Assembly: GCA_023079485.1 (NCBI GenBank)
Contig: CM041115.1
Coordinates: forward strand, 27,529,505 to 27,593,504
Length of the DNA stretch: 64,000 bases
Origin: Archilochus colubris
Lineage: Eukaryota; Chordata; Aves; Apodiformes; Trochilidae
Direction: 5' to 3'
The position numbers and the translations under genes were made by a program. Positions 35,831 through 47,439 of the stretch are shown here, piece after piece (within the stretch, counting starts at the first letter, position 1; each line of letters starts with the position of its first letter). Under the pieces are notes generated by a model, which ran no database searches, was not told the DNA's origin, and saw only the letters and a program-made list of their open reading frames with translations.

Positions 35831-38800
35831 GTAAAAATGAGGTTCTAGATAAATTGTTTGGTTCCATTCATTTCACATATGCAGCTGCCTGCTGGGAAAT
35901 CATCTCTCTTTCTCAATCAAGAAAAGGAGTCCTTATTTTTAAAATAAATTTGGTTTTCTATGTTACTCAATGATTTCATCTTTCTGCACAGAAGCTGTGA
36001 TAATTTAACTGATAGTGAATTTTGAAAATGTATTAGCACTTTCTCTCATGCATCATAATTGTTCATACATCTTCAAGCAAGTACTATGTTTTTCTGATTC
36101 AGGCTGCCACCTTCAAGCCACCCACACATGGTGGTTTGGTATATTCTAGGTGTTTTTCAGACATGTTTTTAAATAAACAAGGCTACAGATGCAGGTTAAT
36201 AAAACAGATATGAAAATTAAGGACTGATCTGCAAATTATGTTGGCAGTTGTGGAGCTGGAATTTGCCACTGCTGGACAGGCCTAGGCAGCAGGTCATCCT
36301 ACTTCTTCAGCCTCAGGAAGAGTTTTATCTGATGTTCCTGCAGTGCTTTCTGCAGCGTGACTGGCAAACAAGATTTCTATGAATGCTTTTGGCAGCCTAC
36401 TGCAAAATCTTTCTCAGAAAACTCTTCTCAGTCATCACAGACACCGGGGCAATCTCTGAGTCAGCCTCAGACCACTGTCTCAGGCTTTGCTCCAGTCTTC
36501 TTCCAAACAATGACGTACATGCCAGACAGGAGAGCAGCATCCCCTACCACCTGCATACCATCAGTACTTTCTTCACCTTGCAGAGATTATGGATTATTTG
36601 TTTTCTTCTACACCACATTTTCACCTAGTCTCTTGCTACGTTGTTTGTCTTACCTTGTCTCAGCTCTTTTCAATTGTTAGTAGGCTATCCAGTCTGTGCA
36701 GGTGAAGGGCTCTTTGTGTTTCCTTCTGTTAAAGGATTTTGGATGTCTGAGTTCAAGATATATACTTGATTCAAGGTTAGTTAAAGGATGTACAACTTTG
36801 CAGGATGAAGGCCTAGTCTGGGAAATAATCTGTTAGAAACTTGGTGTTAAATATTTTCATTGTAGGGTGTTCAGACTTCTGGAGCGTTTAGTGTTTTGAA
36901 AACTGCTTAATTCAGTAGTTTGGATTAGAGGTACTTTAAAAGTGGAAAATAAACTTGTTGCACAGACTTTAAATATTACTTATATGACTGAAAACTATTA
37001 AAATAGTAATTTTATCCATGCTAGTCTATTTTACGGGCTCACATTGTTAAAGATACAGTGTTATGAAAAGCAGGTGTTTGTCTTCCATATTTCTCTGTAT
37101 TTCAATGGAAATGAAAAAAATCTACACCTTGCAGCTTCCTGCAAAAGAATCACAAGGATACTGTGGAGCCATTTCTTGACTGACTTGAATTAATTAGAGA
37201 GTTTGTGGTTGACAGGCTTTGTATTCACTATGGATTATTAATAGACATTAGAAATACACAGTAGTCTTTAAGAAAAGAAACTTAGAAACCTGTCAAGAAA
37301 ATCAAACTTGATTCTGACAAAGTCCATGATAGAAAGGATAGGATAGAAAGACTCGTTTTCATTTGACCTAATAAACAAGATTTTTACTGAATTAAAGTTT
37401 GGATTTCTTTTTTTCGGAACAGCATTTTTTCCAATATTTTTTGGCAGAACCATTAGCTAAGATAAATTACTGATTGTAGATATTCTTTGCCAGAATGATG
37501 AATCTATTTCCAGTAAGCTAGTTGCTTCATCTTGTTGGATATACTCTTGGGAATTTATCACGCAATTCCCTTAATCCAAACCAGTTGTGTACATATATTG
37601 AGTTGCTGATGAATTGCTGTCAGTAAATAAATATTCATACAAAATCAGCTATTTGTTAAATTTAAAAAAACTAGTGTTTAACAATCTTTGTACTTGAATT
37701 TAGCATTCTTGTATTTACAGCCTTTTAAAATTAAATAGAGTGTCATCTAAAACAACTGTTTACAGTTATTACAGCAATTAATTTTTATACTGTCTTAGAT
37801 AAGAATGCATTTACATTGCAACTGTATGTTAAATACTTTTATCAGCACAGTGAATAATACCATATCATTAGTCCTTGAAATAATATGTCATTAAATTTGC
37901 GAAGATGAATCAACTGTTCTTCTAGCAACTTGTACTCTACGTTTAGATTAAATGCCTTAGTTAAGTAATGTCTTTGAAGACTGGGTGTTACTTCCTTTAG
38001 CTCTGATTCTAGTTGGCAAGCATCGTATGTTCTCTGTTTATAACCAAAACAGAACATCTATCTGCAGATAACTCTATTTTTCTTCATAAATGAATGTAAT
38101 GCTGGTGTGTTGGGTATACATTGGTGTGGTGTTTCCACTTGATTAATTGAGTCTTACTGCTTTTATATGTGCATGTGTTTTATTCCTACTACTGAAAATA
38201 TATGATTGATGCACTGAACTGTTGTCTTCTGTTCTGTAAGTATTAATCAAAGAGTATACTCCTGTTTAAAGGCTTTGCAGGGTAGGAGGCAGCCAAGCAA
38301 CATTGATTATAGACTGCTTTTATCTAAGTCATTATTGTGTAGGGCATTAGTAGGAAAACTATTTTCTCTAACTGGTTAAGAATAATACCTAAACAGACAA
38401 AATAAACTGTTTCATGCTTAAAGATCCATTGTTTGGTCAAAGTTATGAGATAATGTCACTCAATTAAATTTTGCTTTCAACATGTTCTGCTAAGAGCAGT
38501 AATAGAAAAGAGAAAACAGTCAAGGAAGAGGAGATACTTCAGAAAAAAATACTAGGCATAACAAGCAAGGAAGAAGCAGAAGATGTGATTTTGGTCAATT
38601 CAGTCTCAAATGGTTTCAGGTCCTAGATTTGGATGAACAATTTTCTTTAATCAAATGCCAAACTACATTCCATTAGTATTCCAATTCTACATTCCATTAG
38701 GATGGTAAAAGGGATAATTTATCACTACAGTAGAATCAGGCTAGGTACTTGCTAAGTCCTTATGTACACTTAAAAATGTGTAAGGAGAGACCTCAGTTAT

Positions 38801-40112
38801 AGTGTGACAGCTTTTTTGGGTGAGAAATTAAAAGACCCTTTCAGCATTTAAAATCAAAAAGTCAGTACATGTTTGTTAGTGCTGATGGTGTGGTACAGCT
38901 GAATATCAGAATCAGAGAATTTCCTGAAGACACAGCTCACATTTTTGTGACATCTATTGATACAAAATTTGACAGCTACAATTTCAGCATTCTCTGTGAA
39001 TCCCACCAGTGAGGCTAGTAGTAAGGCTTAGGCTTCAGGTTTTGTAGTAGCTTACAAAGGTGTTCTAGTCTTGTATCACCCCTTGTCACTTGCATTAAAA
39101 TATCCCTGAGTGGAGGCTTTCTCTATGTTGTTAGCAATATTTTCCCATAGTATAGTCACTGGCCTACCTGTACAGCTTGCAGATTTAGTAGAATTTATTG
39201 AACAGGAGTTGCTCTTCTGTTATATTTACCTTGACCATTTAGACAGTTTTTCTAAAGACATCTCAGAGTGGTAGGACCACAGAGAATGCCTCATTATTTG
39301 TACTTACTGGTGTTGGGTTTTGACACATTTTATTATAACTGTTACGAGCAAGTAAGCAATTTTTTTTTAATTCCTTCAGTTTCAGCCCAGAAAATATGTT
39401 TTTTTATACATCAAGATTTTGCAATATTCTAGAAATATATAGTGCAGCAATTCCACAAAACTCCTTCATTTTTATATGATGTAGTATGCTCAAAGACAGG
39501 TCTGTTTTAATGCAGTAGTACTGAAGCTTGTTATTCATAAAAACAAATTGTTGAAAAGCTGGATCATTGAAGTGCAAAACATTTATTGTGTTTCCAGTCA
39601 GTGTAAGAATCTCAGACATGTATATGAAGTATTTTAAGGAAACATCAGTAAGAGACCTGAATGGCTTTAACAAAAAATACTCAGTTCATCATTATCTAGT
39701 GGAAATTAAACTTTTTTATATTAAATGAACATACTCTTATCCAGTCTTATACCACCTTCCTTTGAACCTATAAATATTTCTCCTGCATACATACATATAT
39801 TTATAGAATATTTTAGCATGTTCTTGCAGAAATAGCTATTTCAGAAGAGATTTTTACTTAGAGATTATCAACATAAATTGAGTATTTTTTTCAGGTCCAC
39901 ATCAAAGTGGTAGAGCTTGTATATTTTCAAATACTTTCTCTTGGACAAAGGCCATTTCCTCAGTTTTCATTCATGCAAACATCTGCTTCTGTCATCTGAA
40001 TATACTTCTTCAGTTTGTATAATGATTAATGCCACATTCTCATTGTTTGTCAGTTCTGGAAAGTTAGTTATTAGTCCAGCTAAGCAATCTTCATCTGTCT
40101 GGTTCATGTAGT
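35831..40112. other. AUH intron, unique AT-rich DNA
   Basis: Two overlapping open frames at 36357-36680 lack splice and family support. Otherwise there is no gene or clear repeat; short duplications occur, such as 'ctacattccattag' twice at 38664-38702. Confidence 0.5.
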
Positions 40113-41530
40113 TCATAGAATCATAGGAAGTTAGGGGTCAGAAGGGACCTCAGAAGATCACCACTACAACCCTCTGCCAAAGCAGGGTCACCTATATCAG
40201 GTCACACAAGAACTCATCCAGGTGGGCTTTGAACATCTCCAGGGAAGGAGACTCAACAACCTCCCTAGACAGCCTGTTCCAGTGCTCTGTCACCCTCACA
40301 GTGAAAAAATTCTTCCTAATATTTATACAGAACCACCTGTGCTCTAGTTTATAACCATTGCCCCTTGTCCTGTTGTTAGTCACCCCTGAGAAAAGCTTCA
40401 CTCCATCCTCCTGGCACTCACCCCTCACATATTTATAAACTTTAATGAGGTCACCCCTCATTCTCTTCTCCAAGCTGAACAGACCCAGCTCCCTCAGCCT
40501 TTCCTCATGTGGGAGATGTTCCACTCCATTCATCATCTTGGTCACTCTGTGCTGGACTCACTCAAGCAGTTCCTGTTCCTTCTGGAACTGAGGGGCCCAG
40601 AACTGGACACAATATTCCAGATGTGGCCTCTCCAGGGTAGAGTAGAGGGGGAAGAGAACCTCTCTCAACTACTAGTCACCCCCCTTCTAATGCACCCCAG
40701 GATGCCATTGGCCTTCTTGGCCACCAGGACGCATTGCTGGCACATGGTCATCCTTCCATCCACCAGCACCCCCAGGTCCCTTTCCCCTATGCTGCTCTCC
40801 AGCAGCTCAGTCCCCAACCTATACTGGTACCTGGGGTTGTTCTTTCCCAGATACAAGACTACACTTGCCCTTGTTGTAATTCATTAAATTTCTCCCTGCC
40901 CAACTCTCCAGTCTGTCCAGGTCCCTCTGAATGGCAGCACAGCCCTCTGGGGTGTCAGCCACTCCACCCAGTTTTGTGTCATCAGCAAACTTGCTGTTAG
41001 TGCACTCTATTCTTGCATCCAGGTCATCAAAAAACAGATTGAACAGTAGTGGTCCCAGTACTGACCTATGAGGGACTCCACTAGAAACAGACTTCCAACA
41101 AGACTCCATCCCATTGACTACATCTCTCTGGCTTCTATCCTTCAACCAGCTCCTGATTCACCTCACTGCCCAATCATCCAGGCCACACTTCTTCAGTTTA
41201 GCTTCAAGGATTCTGTGGGAGATGGTGTCAGATACCTTACAGAAATCAAGATAGACCATGTCTACTGCTCTGCCATCATCCATCCACCTACTTACATCCT
41301 CACAGGAGGCTGTCAGGTTAGTCAGACATGACTTATCCTTCCTGATAAGCCTCTTGTCCTTGATGTGCCTGGAGACAGCACCAAGAATGAGTTGTTCCAT
41401 CACTTTTCCAGGGATGGTGGTGAGGCTGACCAGTCTGTAGTTACCTGAGTCCTCTTTCTTGCCCTTCTTGAAGACTGGAGTGACATTTGCTTTCCTCCAG
41501 TCCTCAGGTACCTCTCCTGTTCCCAACAAC
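40113..41530 (-). mobile_element. CR1 LINE, fairly young 5'-truncated copy, antisense
   Basis: On the minus strand it runs from the RT fingers at 41529 ('[18 protein letters not shown]') through motif A ('VYLDFCKVSDTISH'), '[14 protein letters not shown]' near 40990 and '[12 protein letters not shown]' near 40690 to the C terminus at 40192. A 3' UTR and an 'atagaatcatagg' tail remnant at 40113 follow. The open stretches are 41529-41158, 41145-40819 and 40545-40192. A small deletion removes the usual 'SQHGF.KG' before KSCLTNL. It is the same subfamily as the copy at 22765 by eye, in opposite orientation. Confidence 0.92.
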
Positions 41531-42258
41531 TTGCCGAAGATGAATATAAATTAAGGTGGTTAAGATGGTTACTGCTTAGTGGCCTGAAAATGCTGCTCTG
41601 ACAAAGGAGTTTTTAACTTCTTAAGAAGAGCTAACTCAAATTAGGTGCCTTTCTCTGCTGATCCACACTTGTCATTCACTAATTTTTATAATCAAGCCTT
41701 AAGATTTCAAAAATAGCACAGAGGAAAGAACATAAAATACTATCGCTTTTTAAAAGCATGTCTGGTGGTATTAGTTTTGTATAAATCTTTATTGTCCATA
41801 ACATATGCAAATGAACTACATGAACTACAGTCTCGTTATGTATTCTTTTTTAGTATATGTGTACATATATACATATATAATGTTTCAGTTGTGCTGATTA
41901 ATAGCATAAAAAATATAGGTGTTAAAAAGAAGCAGTCTTTGTATATGGCAACTATTGGCAAATAGTTTTCTTTCAGCTTTTTTCTTATATAAATAAGATA
42001 ACTTGTATGCAATTGAACAGAATCTATTAGTGTTACCTCTTCATTTACTTACATGTCTTTCTAAGAAACAGCAGTTGATTTCATTTGAGGTGTAGTTTTA
42101 AAACTGAAGAAGGCATTTAGGAATTCTTTGGATCATGTTTTTTGTTTGTTTATGGCATTAAAAATGCATATATTTGAACTGAACAAAGCATCATCTACTT
42201 TTGTGATATAAGTTGATGGAAGACTAATACTTGTATTTTTTCTTTTTCCAAACTTTAG
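41531..42258 (+). other. AUH intron, 3' end with acceptor
   Basis: Unique AT-rich DNA leading to the T-rich tract and TTTAG acceptor of the AUH exon at 42259. Confidence 0.7.
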
Positions 42259-42446
42259 GGGGGACACAGAGATTACCCCGCACAATTGGAGTGTCTTTGG
42301 CAAAAGAACTAATCTTCTCTGCACGTATTGTAGATGGTGAGGAAGCAAAATCAATAGGATTGATTAGCCATGTGGTAGAACAGAACGAAGCAGGGGATGC
42401 TGCATACAGAAGAGCATTAGCTCTAGCAAAAGAATTTTTACCTCAG
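42259..42446 (+). CDS. AUH: AUH coding exon (third before last): 3-methylglutaconyl-CoA hydratase, mitochondrial
   Basis: AUH is the mitochondrial matrix crotonase-family enzyme that hydrates 3-methylglutaconyl-CoA to HMG-CoA in leucine breakdown; it also binds AU-rich RNA. This exon supplies two bases of a split glycine codon and then 62 codons. It starts GTQRLPR, the segment that follows the crotonase glycine-rich turn, and includes [15 protein letters not shown] and AKEFLPQ, which match vertebrate AUH closely. The acceptor is a T-rich tract ending in TTTAG and the donor is CAG|GTAAAA. The reading frame stays open into the intron, but homology stops at the donor. The upstream intron is phase 1 and the downstream one phase 0. 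The catalytic glutamates and oxyanion-hole residues lie in earlier exons that I do not see here. The identification is very secure; other enoyl-CoA hydratase paralogues fit less well. Confidence 0.97.
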
Positions 42447-44103
42447 GTAAAAAATTATTTTGCTTTTATTTTTTACGAAGCATTAAAACTGAAAAAGAAC
42501 CAGCTGTATTAAGAAAAATGGCCATAAAGTTCTGTATTAAAAAGCCATTCCAGTTACAGGGAGAGCAATCAGAAGGTTTCTCTCATGTATTTTGTGATGC
42601 TGTTTGGTAATTATTTCACAGTGATGCCAAAAAAACTGACAATCTTTGTATCGTCATCATATGCTCTGTGTTCATACTGTGTAATTTGGCTTTCAAGTTT
42701 CAAACATAAAATAGGGCAAGAGTTGTTTTTTTTTTAATAAAGCAGTACTCTCAGTAGGTTATTTTCTTGCTGTTGAACACTTCAGAAGAGAGGCAAAAAG
42801 GTCCATATGAAAGTGTATGTACCTCAGTGTACTTCCTGTTTTGAAAATATGAAACTTAGTTTGAGTATTAAAGCAAAACCCACTTACTAGTGGAAAATTT
42901 CCTTTCTGTCATTTGTGTCTAAGCTTGATGAAAGAATCACTCATGATAAGTGACATCCTATCTTTCTTTCATTAAGAAAAGTGAAATAGGATTTTCTGAG
43001 TTCCTTTATTTTAGAACTTGAAAATTTTATTAAGAAAAGTGTGACCATTACTGGAGTCCTTGTGCCTGCTAATTATTACCTGTTCTGCTGCTATAGATTG
43101 CAAGCTGTTGGTTCAGAGCAGGCTTTTGAGTTTGGAACTTTTGATAAACCTGCTTTTCAAGTGAAGTGTTTTGGGTAGGAAATTCATAGGACACAGAGGA
43201 AGAAAATAATTAGTAAACCATTCTATTGGATCACAAATGTAGAACTAAAGTTTCTCATTTAAAATCAGAAGTTACAAGTCACATACAGCATTTAACTTCA
43301 GTTGTGTCTTGAATACCCTCATAGAAGGACCAACATGAAAAAATAAAGTAAAAATTTTAGCATACAGTGATTCTGAAAGGTTGATTTATATTTGCAACTT
43401 CTCATTGAAACTAGCTCAAAAGCATTTTCCTTTTCTCAAAGGGACAGGCCATGTCTCTAAAGCAATGTTTCAACGTTCAGACGCTGGTGCTGATAGATGG
43501 GCACAGGACCGAAATATTCTCAAAGATGTCTCACTGTCCTGCAGCACATTGGAGAAAGAGGTTGAAAAACACTCTGCTTGCTAGGAACCTCAGTCACTAG
43601 TGGAGTAATGTCATTACTTGACCAGCATAGGCTTTCCAGTAGACTATTTTAAGTTTGAAGCTACATCAATTAATTTTTTTTAGTTATCACATGTTTTCAC
43701 CTGTCCCCATTTTCTGATAACAGAGACATAAGTCTGGCCTTGGAAACACCTCTAATAGTGTCTCTTAAGTTGGCCATTCTGAGCCTTGTTTTTTAGGGAA
43801 TTGAGCAAGCTTGACAAAGTGGACATGTTCAGCACCTTTGAAACATAAACCAAACACACTGCTTTAATTAAGTTCTTCTGAAAACGGTGTGCTTTCACTT
43901 TTCCTCAGTATTGAAACTTACTGGTTTGGAAGCAAGTGTCTAGTATAGTGATGTGATTTAGTATATTTGACGTATTTACAATAAATCTAATAGAAATCCA
44001 AAGTCTAGATGGTCCCGATATAAGATCATTGATGTACAGACTCTTCACTGGATAATGTTGTTGATGTTGATGATATGTAAATAAGGTTTTTCTTTCATTG
44101 TAG
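42447..44103 (+). other. AUH intron, 1657 bases
   Basis: Phase-0 intron with GT..AG ends. I saw no repeat or RNA gene in it. Confidence 0.9.
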
Positions 44104-44154
44104 GGACCAGTAGCAATGAGAGTTGCGAAACTTGCCATCAATCAGGGAATGGAG
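44104..44154 (+). CDS. AUH: AUH coding exon (second before last)
   Basis: A 51-base, phase 0-0 exon encodes 17 residues (GPVAMRVAKLAINQGME), which continue directly from the preceding exon. This is the highly conserved AUH helix leading to the trimerisation region of the crotonase fold. The acceptor is a pyrimidine-rich tract ending TTGTAG and the donor is GAG|GTAAGG. The exon was found by homology and splice sites because it is too short to stand out as an open frame. It sits 1657 bases after the previous exon. Confidence 0.97.
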
Positions 44155-45896
44155 GTAAGGATCTGTACTTTTCATAAAACTAACCAAAAGTCAGACTGGC
44201 AGCAGATGTACTGTGTTGATTTTTTTTCTAGAACTGTTTTTAATTTCTCGGACTGCAGTCTTTCAAAATCCAAAGTTTGATTAAATCTTCATAGATGAAA
44301 TGCAATTTTGTATGCCTCAGACTTCCAGGACTAGACTTCATGGTGATTTTCATAACAAGGCTTAGTAACCTTATGACTGTCAGGGAGTAATGCACTCTAC
44401 TTATTATTAATACTAGAAAGTAAATATAAACTACTAGGAAAAAGTTGTATTTCAAATGCTAGGTGGAAAAAAACCTCAGTCTTATTCTTTCAGGTCTGTA
44501 AGTGCTCTCAGTGTTTAGTAGCTAATAAAGGTTGAAAGGCATGTTGTTTGTTTTTCATAGTTTCATAGAGGCTGATGTTAAAATTGTATCTGTAGTCTGA
44601 CTTTATATTTGATTCTGATTGATGTGACTTCTGGAACACTGTTGACCTAGCTTTAAACAATGTTAAAATCCAGCCCTAAACATGTCTGGACATGTGTTTT
44701 ACTTCAGACCTGACAATCATCTCAGTGAGCTCAACAGGACTATTCATATTTAAAGTTAAGCACATGCATAAGGTCTGCACCAGGACAGCTTATAGCTCAA
44801 CATGGGACAAGGAAAAGGGGATCAAACCACATGCAACATCTGAATTCAGGAAGACAAATTTTTATATGGTATTTTTTCCTTAAAGTCTCAGAAGCAGACA
44901 GGTATGTAATTGAGTTGAACTAAGTGTACCGCCACTAAGTTTTGGCCTGAGAACTGAACTCAGATGCTGTTGTGCAGAGTATGTTTGTGAAGTTTCCACA
45001 GCAAGTAATTAGGGAATTCAAGATCTGTTGCAGTGCTACCCAAGATTCGAAATACCAAAAGCTATACTATGTACCTGTCAAGTATAGTGGACTGAGTCAG
45101 AAAGTCAAAGTTATATTTATAGACTTAAGGAACTTATGGTTACAAGGACCATCTAATTCAAACTTCAGACCCCAAGACAAGATCTGCTGTATCGAAAACA
45201 ATCAAGCCAAATGGTCAAATGGTTTGTTGTTACAAACCTTTCATGCCAGAGATTTCACATCTTCCTTTGATAATCTGTCCTATAGTTTATTTTCCCTTGA
45301 CAAATTGCTTGTGATGCATGGCCACAGTCTTCAGTGGCCATGTGAAGAGCTGGTAAATGCTGCAGCTGTTCAGACCAGCTTCAAAAAAAACCTCCATGTT
45401 TTTAGTTTTTAAGGGTGATGCAAGAAGGCCATTGGCCTCTTTTAAATTTCAAATCTCTTTGAACATGAATTTATGTTTAATTTGGTGCATGGCATCATGT
45501 TCATATATAAAATTTTGAAGATGACTAGTTTCAGAATAGTTCTTAGGTAATCATGAAGTAAACTAAGTAATTTCTCCTATTGTAAATTAAATTATTACAA
45601 TTGTGCAAGTAGCTCATGGTTTTTAGTCATAGTTTTTTTAGTAGTGAAGAGTATACATTGTTTTGACAGTGTATCACATTCTAGTTGTTTTCACCAAATA
45701 AGGAAACTGTTAGAGAAATACTAACCAGTTTCACCACATGGCAGTGGAGCATTTCTATGTTAAAGTAAATTAGAACTTCAGTAAAGTATTTTATATGTGG
45801 CATATCAAAACACAGCATTTAAGTTAGCTGTCAAGTAATATTATATAATAAATAGGCAAATATACACTTTTAAAAAACTTCATATTTTTTCCTCAG
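44155..45896 (+). other. AUH intron, 1742 bases
   Basis: Phase-0 intron with GT..AG ends. It holds a 146-codon open frame at 44972-45412, the middle of which is explained by an old CR1 remnant. The frame has no splice signals and is not taken as coding. Confidence 0.9.
45105..45330 (-). mobile_element. Ancient CR1/L3-type 3' remnant, antisense
   Basis: 'aaggaccatctaattcaaac' resembles the antisense 'GGACCATCTAGTCCAA' of old CR1-like 3' ends. 'tcacatcttcctttgataat' followed by 'ctgtcctatagtttattttc' resembles 'CCACAACCTCCCTTGG.AATCT.TTCCA.TGTTTA'. It is strongly decayed and assigned with modest certainty. Confidence 0.45.
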
Positions 45897-45944
45897 GTCG
45901 ACTTGGTAACAGGTTTAGCAATTGAAGAAGCTTGTTACGCTCAG
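45897..45944 (+). CDS. AUH: AUH coding exon (penultimate)
   Basis: A 48-base, phase 0-0 exon encodes 16 residues, VDLVTGLAIEEACYAQ, the conserved helix near the C terminus of AUH. The acceptor is TTTTTTCCTCAG and the donor is CAG|GTATGT. The GT at the start of the exon directly follows the AG, so a careless reading could mistake it for a donor; homology to AUH fixes the exon start at the valine codon. The intron before it is 1742 bases and the one after it 850 bases. Confidence 0.97.
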
Positions 45945-46250
45945 GTATGTAGCTGTGATTAAATGGAAAAACCCAGAAAACAGGTTTTGTTGGTGCATGT
46001 TATAAAACATGCAGAATTTCAACTGGAAATTGCTCTGTGATTTTTTTCTAGACACGTATTGGCATTGTATTTAGACCTTCATTCTGCTTGCTCTGTATTT
46101 GTAAGTTACTTAAAGAAGAAGATGTAGTTTAGGACAAAAAAATGTGCCTGACAAAATTTTTAGAGTGGAGGTAGTGAAGACATACACCAGACATACCTTG
46201 CCAGTGATACACTGGGTTGCATGTAGTCCAAGAACTGCTTTGTTTTTTTG

Positions 46251-46281
<31 letters not shown>

Positions 46282-46794
46282 AACATGAAAAAACATGAAA
46301 AGGCTTTTCACTGCCACATGCCACTAATGGCATGTGTGCTAATCACCAGAAGATTGAGACAAACCTTTTTGTCAGCAAAACATAGGAATGATGTAAATGA
46401 GTTTGTATGTTCTTTGACTTCAAGACAGGTTTTTGATTGTCTAAAGAGAAGCATCAGCATTAGATGCTTATTGCTCTGATTAATAATGTACACCCCAAAA
46501 ACCCAACAAAACAACACATCAAAAATGTAAAAACAAAGCCTAAGGCGTTTCTCACAGTCATCTGTTGGAGCACAATTACTCCTTCTCTCCCAAATAATTT
46601 CTCAGCCTTGTATTGTGCCTTTGAAATGTCTGGTATTTTCCTATATCTGACTAGGCATTTTAGGCTTGGGGTTTTTTTTCTGTTATATTATATGTTGCAT
46701 ATTGGATGCATAAAAGAATTAGGATTTGTATGAAAATATTTTCCTTAGTATTATTTTTAGTATGAATAAGGAATTGTTACTCTGCTCATTGCAG
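45945..46794 (+). other. AUH intron, 850 bases, with T25 run
   Basis: Last AUH intron, phase 0. It contains a run of 25 T at 46251-46275, with TGTTTTTTTG just before it. Confidence 0.9.
46251..46275. repeat. Homopolymer run, T25
   Basis: 25 consecutive T in the last AUH intron. No recognisable body of a SINE or processed pseudogene is attached on either side. Confidence 0.9.
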
Positions 46795-46872
46795 ACTATT
46801 CCAACAAAAGATAGAATTGAAGGTCTTCTTGCATTTAAGGAGAAGAGACCACCTCGCTACAAGGGAGAATAA
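46795..46872 (+). CDS. AUH: AUH terminal coding exon with stop codon
   Basis: The last coding part holds 25 codons and TAA. It starts TIPTKDR, reads on through [16 protein letters not shown] and then stops, which is the standard AUH C terminus. That end packs in the crotonase hexamer (family knowledge). The acceptor is a pyrimidine tract ending ATTGCAG. With the three preceding exons it gives the last 120 residues of the protein plus one split glycine, with no frameshift or internal stop, so the gene appears functional. Confidence 0.97.
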   Translation, partial: TIPTKDRIEGLLAFKEKRPPRYKGE

Positions 46873-47395
46873 AAGAAGCTGATGCCTTTAATATACAGGG
46901 GATAAAAGTACTGCTGTGAGGAACATTAAGTTGTACTTTGCATACTCATCTGGAATATCACAGCCATGAAAGTAAAAGCAAATCATACTGATGTTACAAC
47001 ATTTTGAATGTGTCCATCCATACTTGTACTGGGTCCAAATAGAAATATGTTTCAAATCATGCTTGTTACGATTTCTGAAGATTTAACTGTATTTATTGTC
47101 AAGGCCATAGGCTCATGAAGGACTTAAAAATTTCATATGTGTGAAACATGACATTCCACAATTGAAAATGCTCTGTAAATTCTTCATATAGGCAAAACTT
47201 GTATGTGGTGTTAAGTATAAATCTGCTGTATCATTTTATCAAAGCAAAAGTTACTACTGACCACCAAAATAAGAAATTGTACAACATAGGTATTAAAATT
47301 ACTCTGTATATCAGTAAAAAGTATATTTGAGTATTCTACCCAAATATGTACATTATTAATAAAGCTAAGAGAAAATAAAAGGACTGTAGTTTGTA
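46873..47395 (+). other. AUH: AUH 3' untranslated region (end estimated)
   Basis: AT-rich sequence from the AUH stop codon to the first cluster of AATAAA hexamers. The end is placed about 20-30 bases after the hexamers at 47358 and 47374, just past a GT-rich stretch (TGTAGTTTGT). Another hexamer at 47434-47439 allows a slightly longer transcript. Without RNA data the true cleavage site cannot be fixed. Confidence 0.6.
47358..47379 (+). terminator. AUH poly(A) signals (two AATAAA hexamers)
   Basis: AATAAA occurs at 47358-47363 and again at 47374-47379, followed by a GT-rich element within 20 bases. This is the usual vertebrate arrangement of polyadenylation signal and downstream element, and it lies about 490 bases past the AUH stop. 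Confidence 0.6.
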
Positions 47396-47433
47396 AAATG
47401 CTACGCTTCATTTATCTGACATACACTATTCTA

Positions 47434-47439
47434 AATAAA
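47434..47439 (+). terminator. Alternative poly(A) signal downstream of AUH
   Basis: A third AATAAA hexamer lies about 560 bases after the AUH stop. It may be used as a distal site; more isolated hexamers further on (for example near 49720) are probably unrelated. Confidence 0.35.

Noticed and set aside
36357..36680. 107-codon and overlapping 81-codon frames
   Set aside because: Both are inside the AUH intron without good splice sites. Two frames open at once suggests composition.
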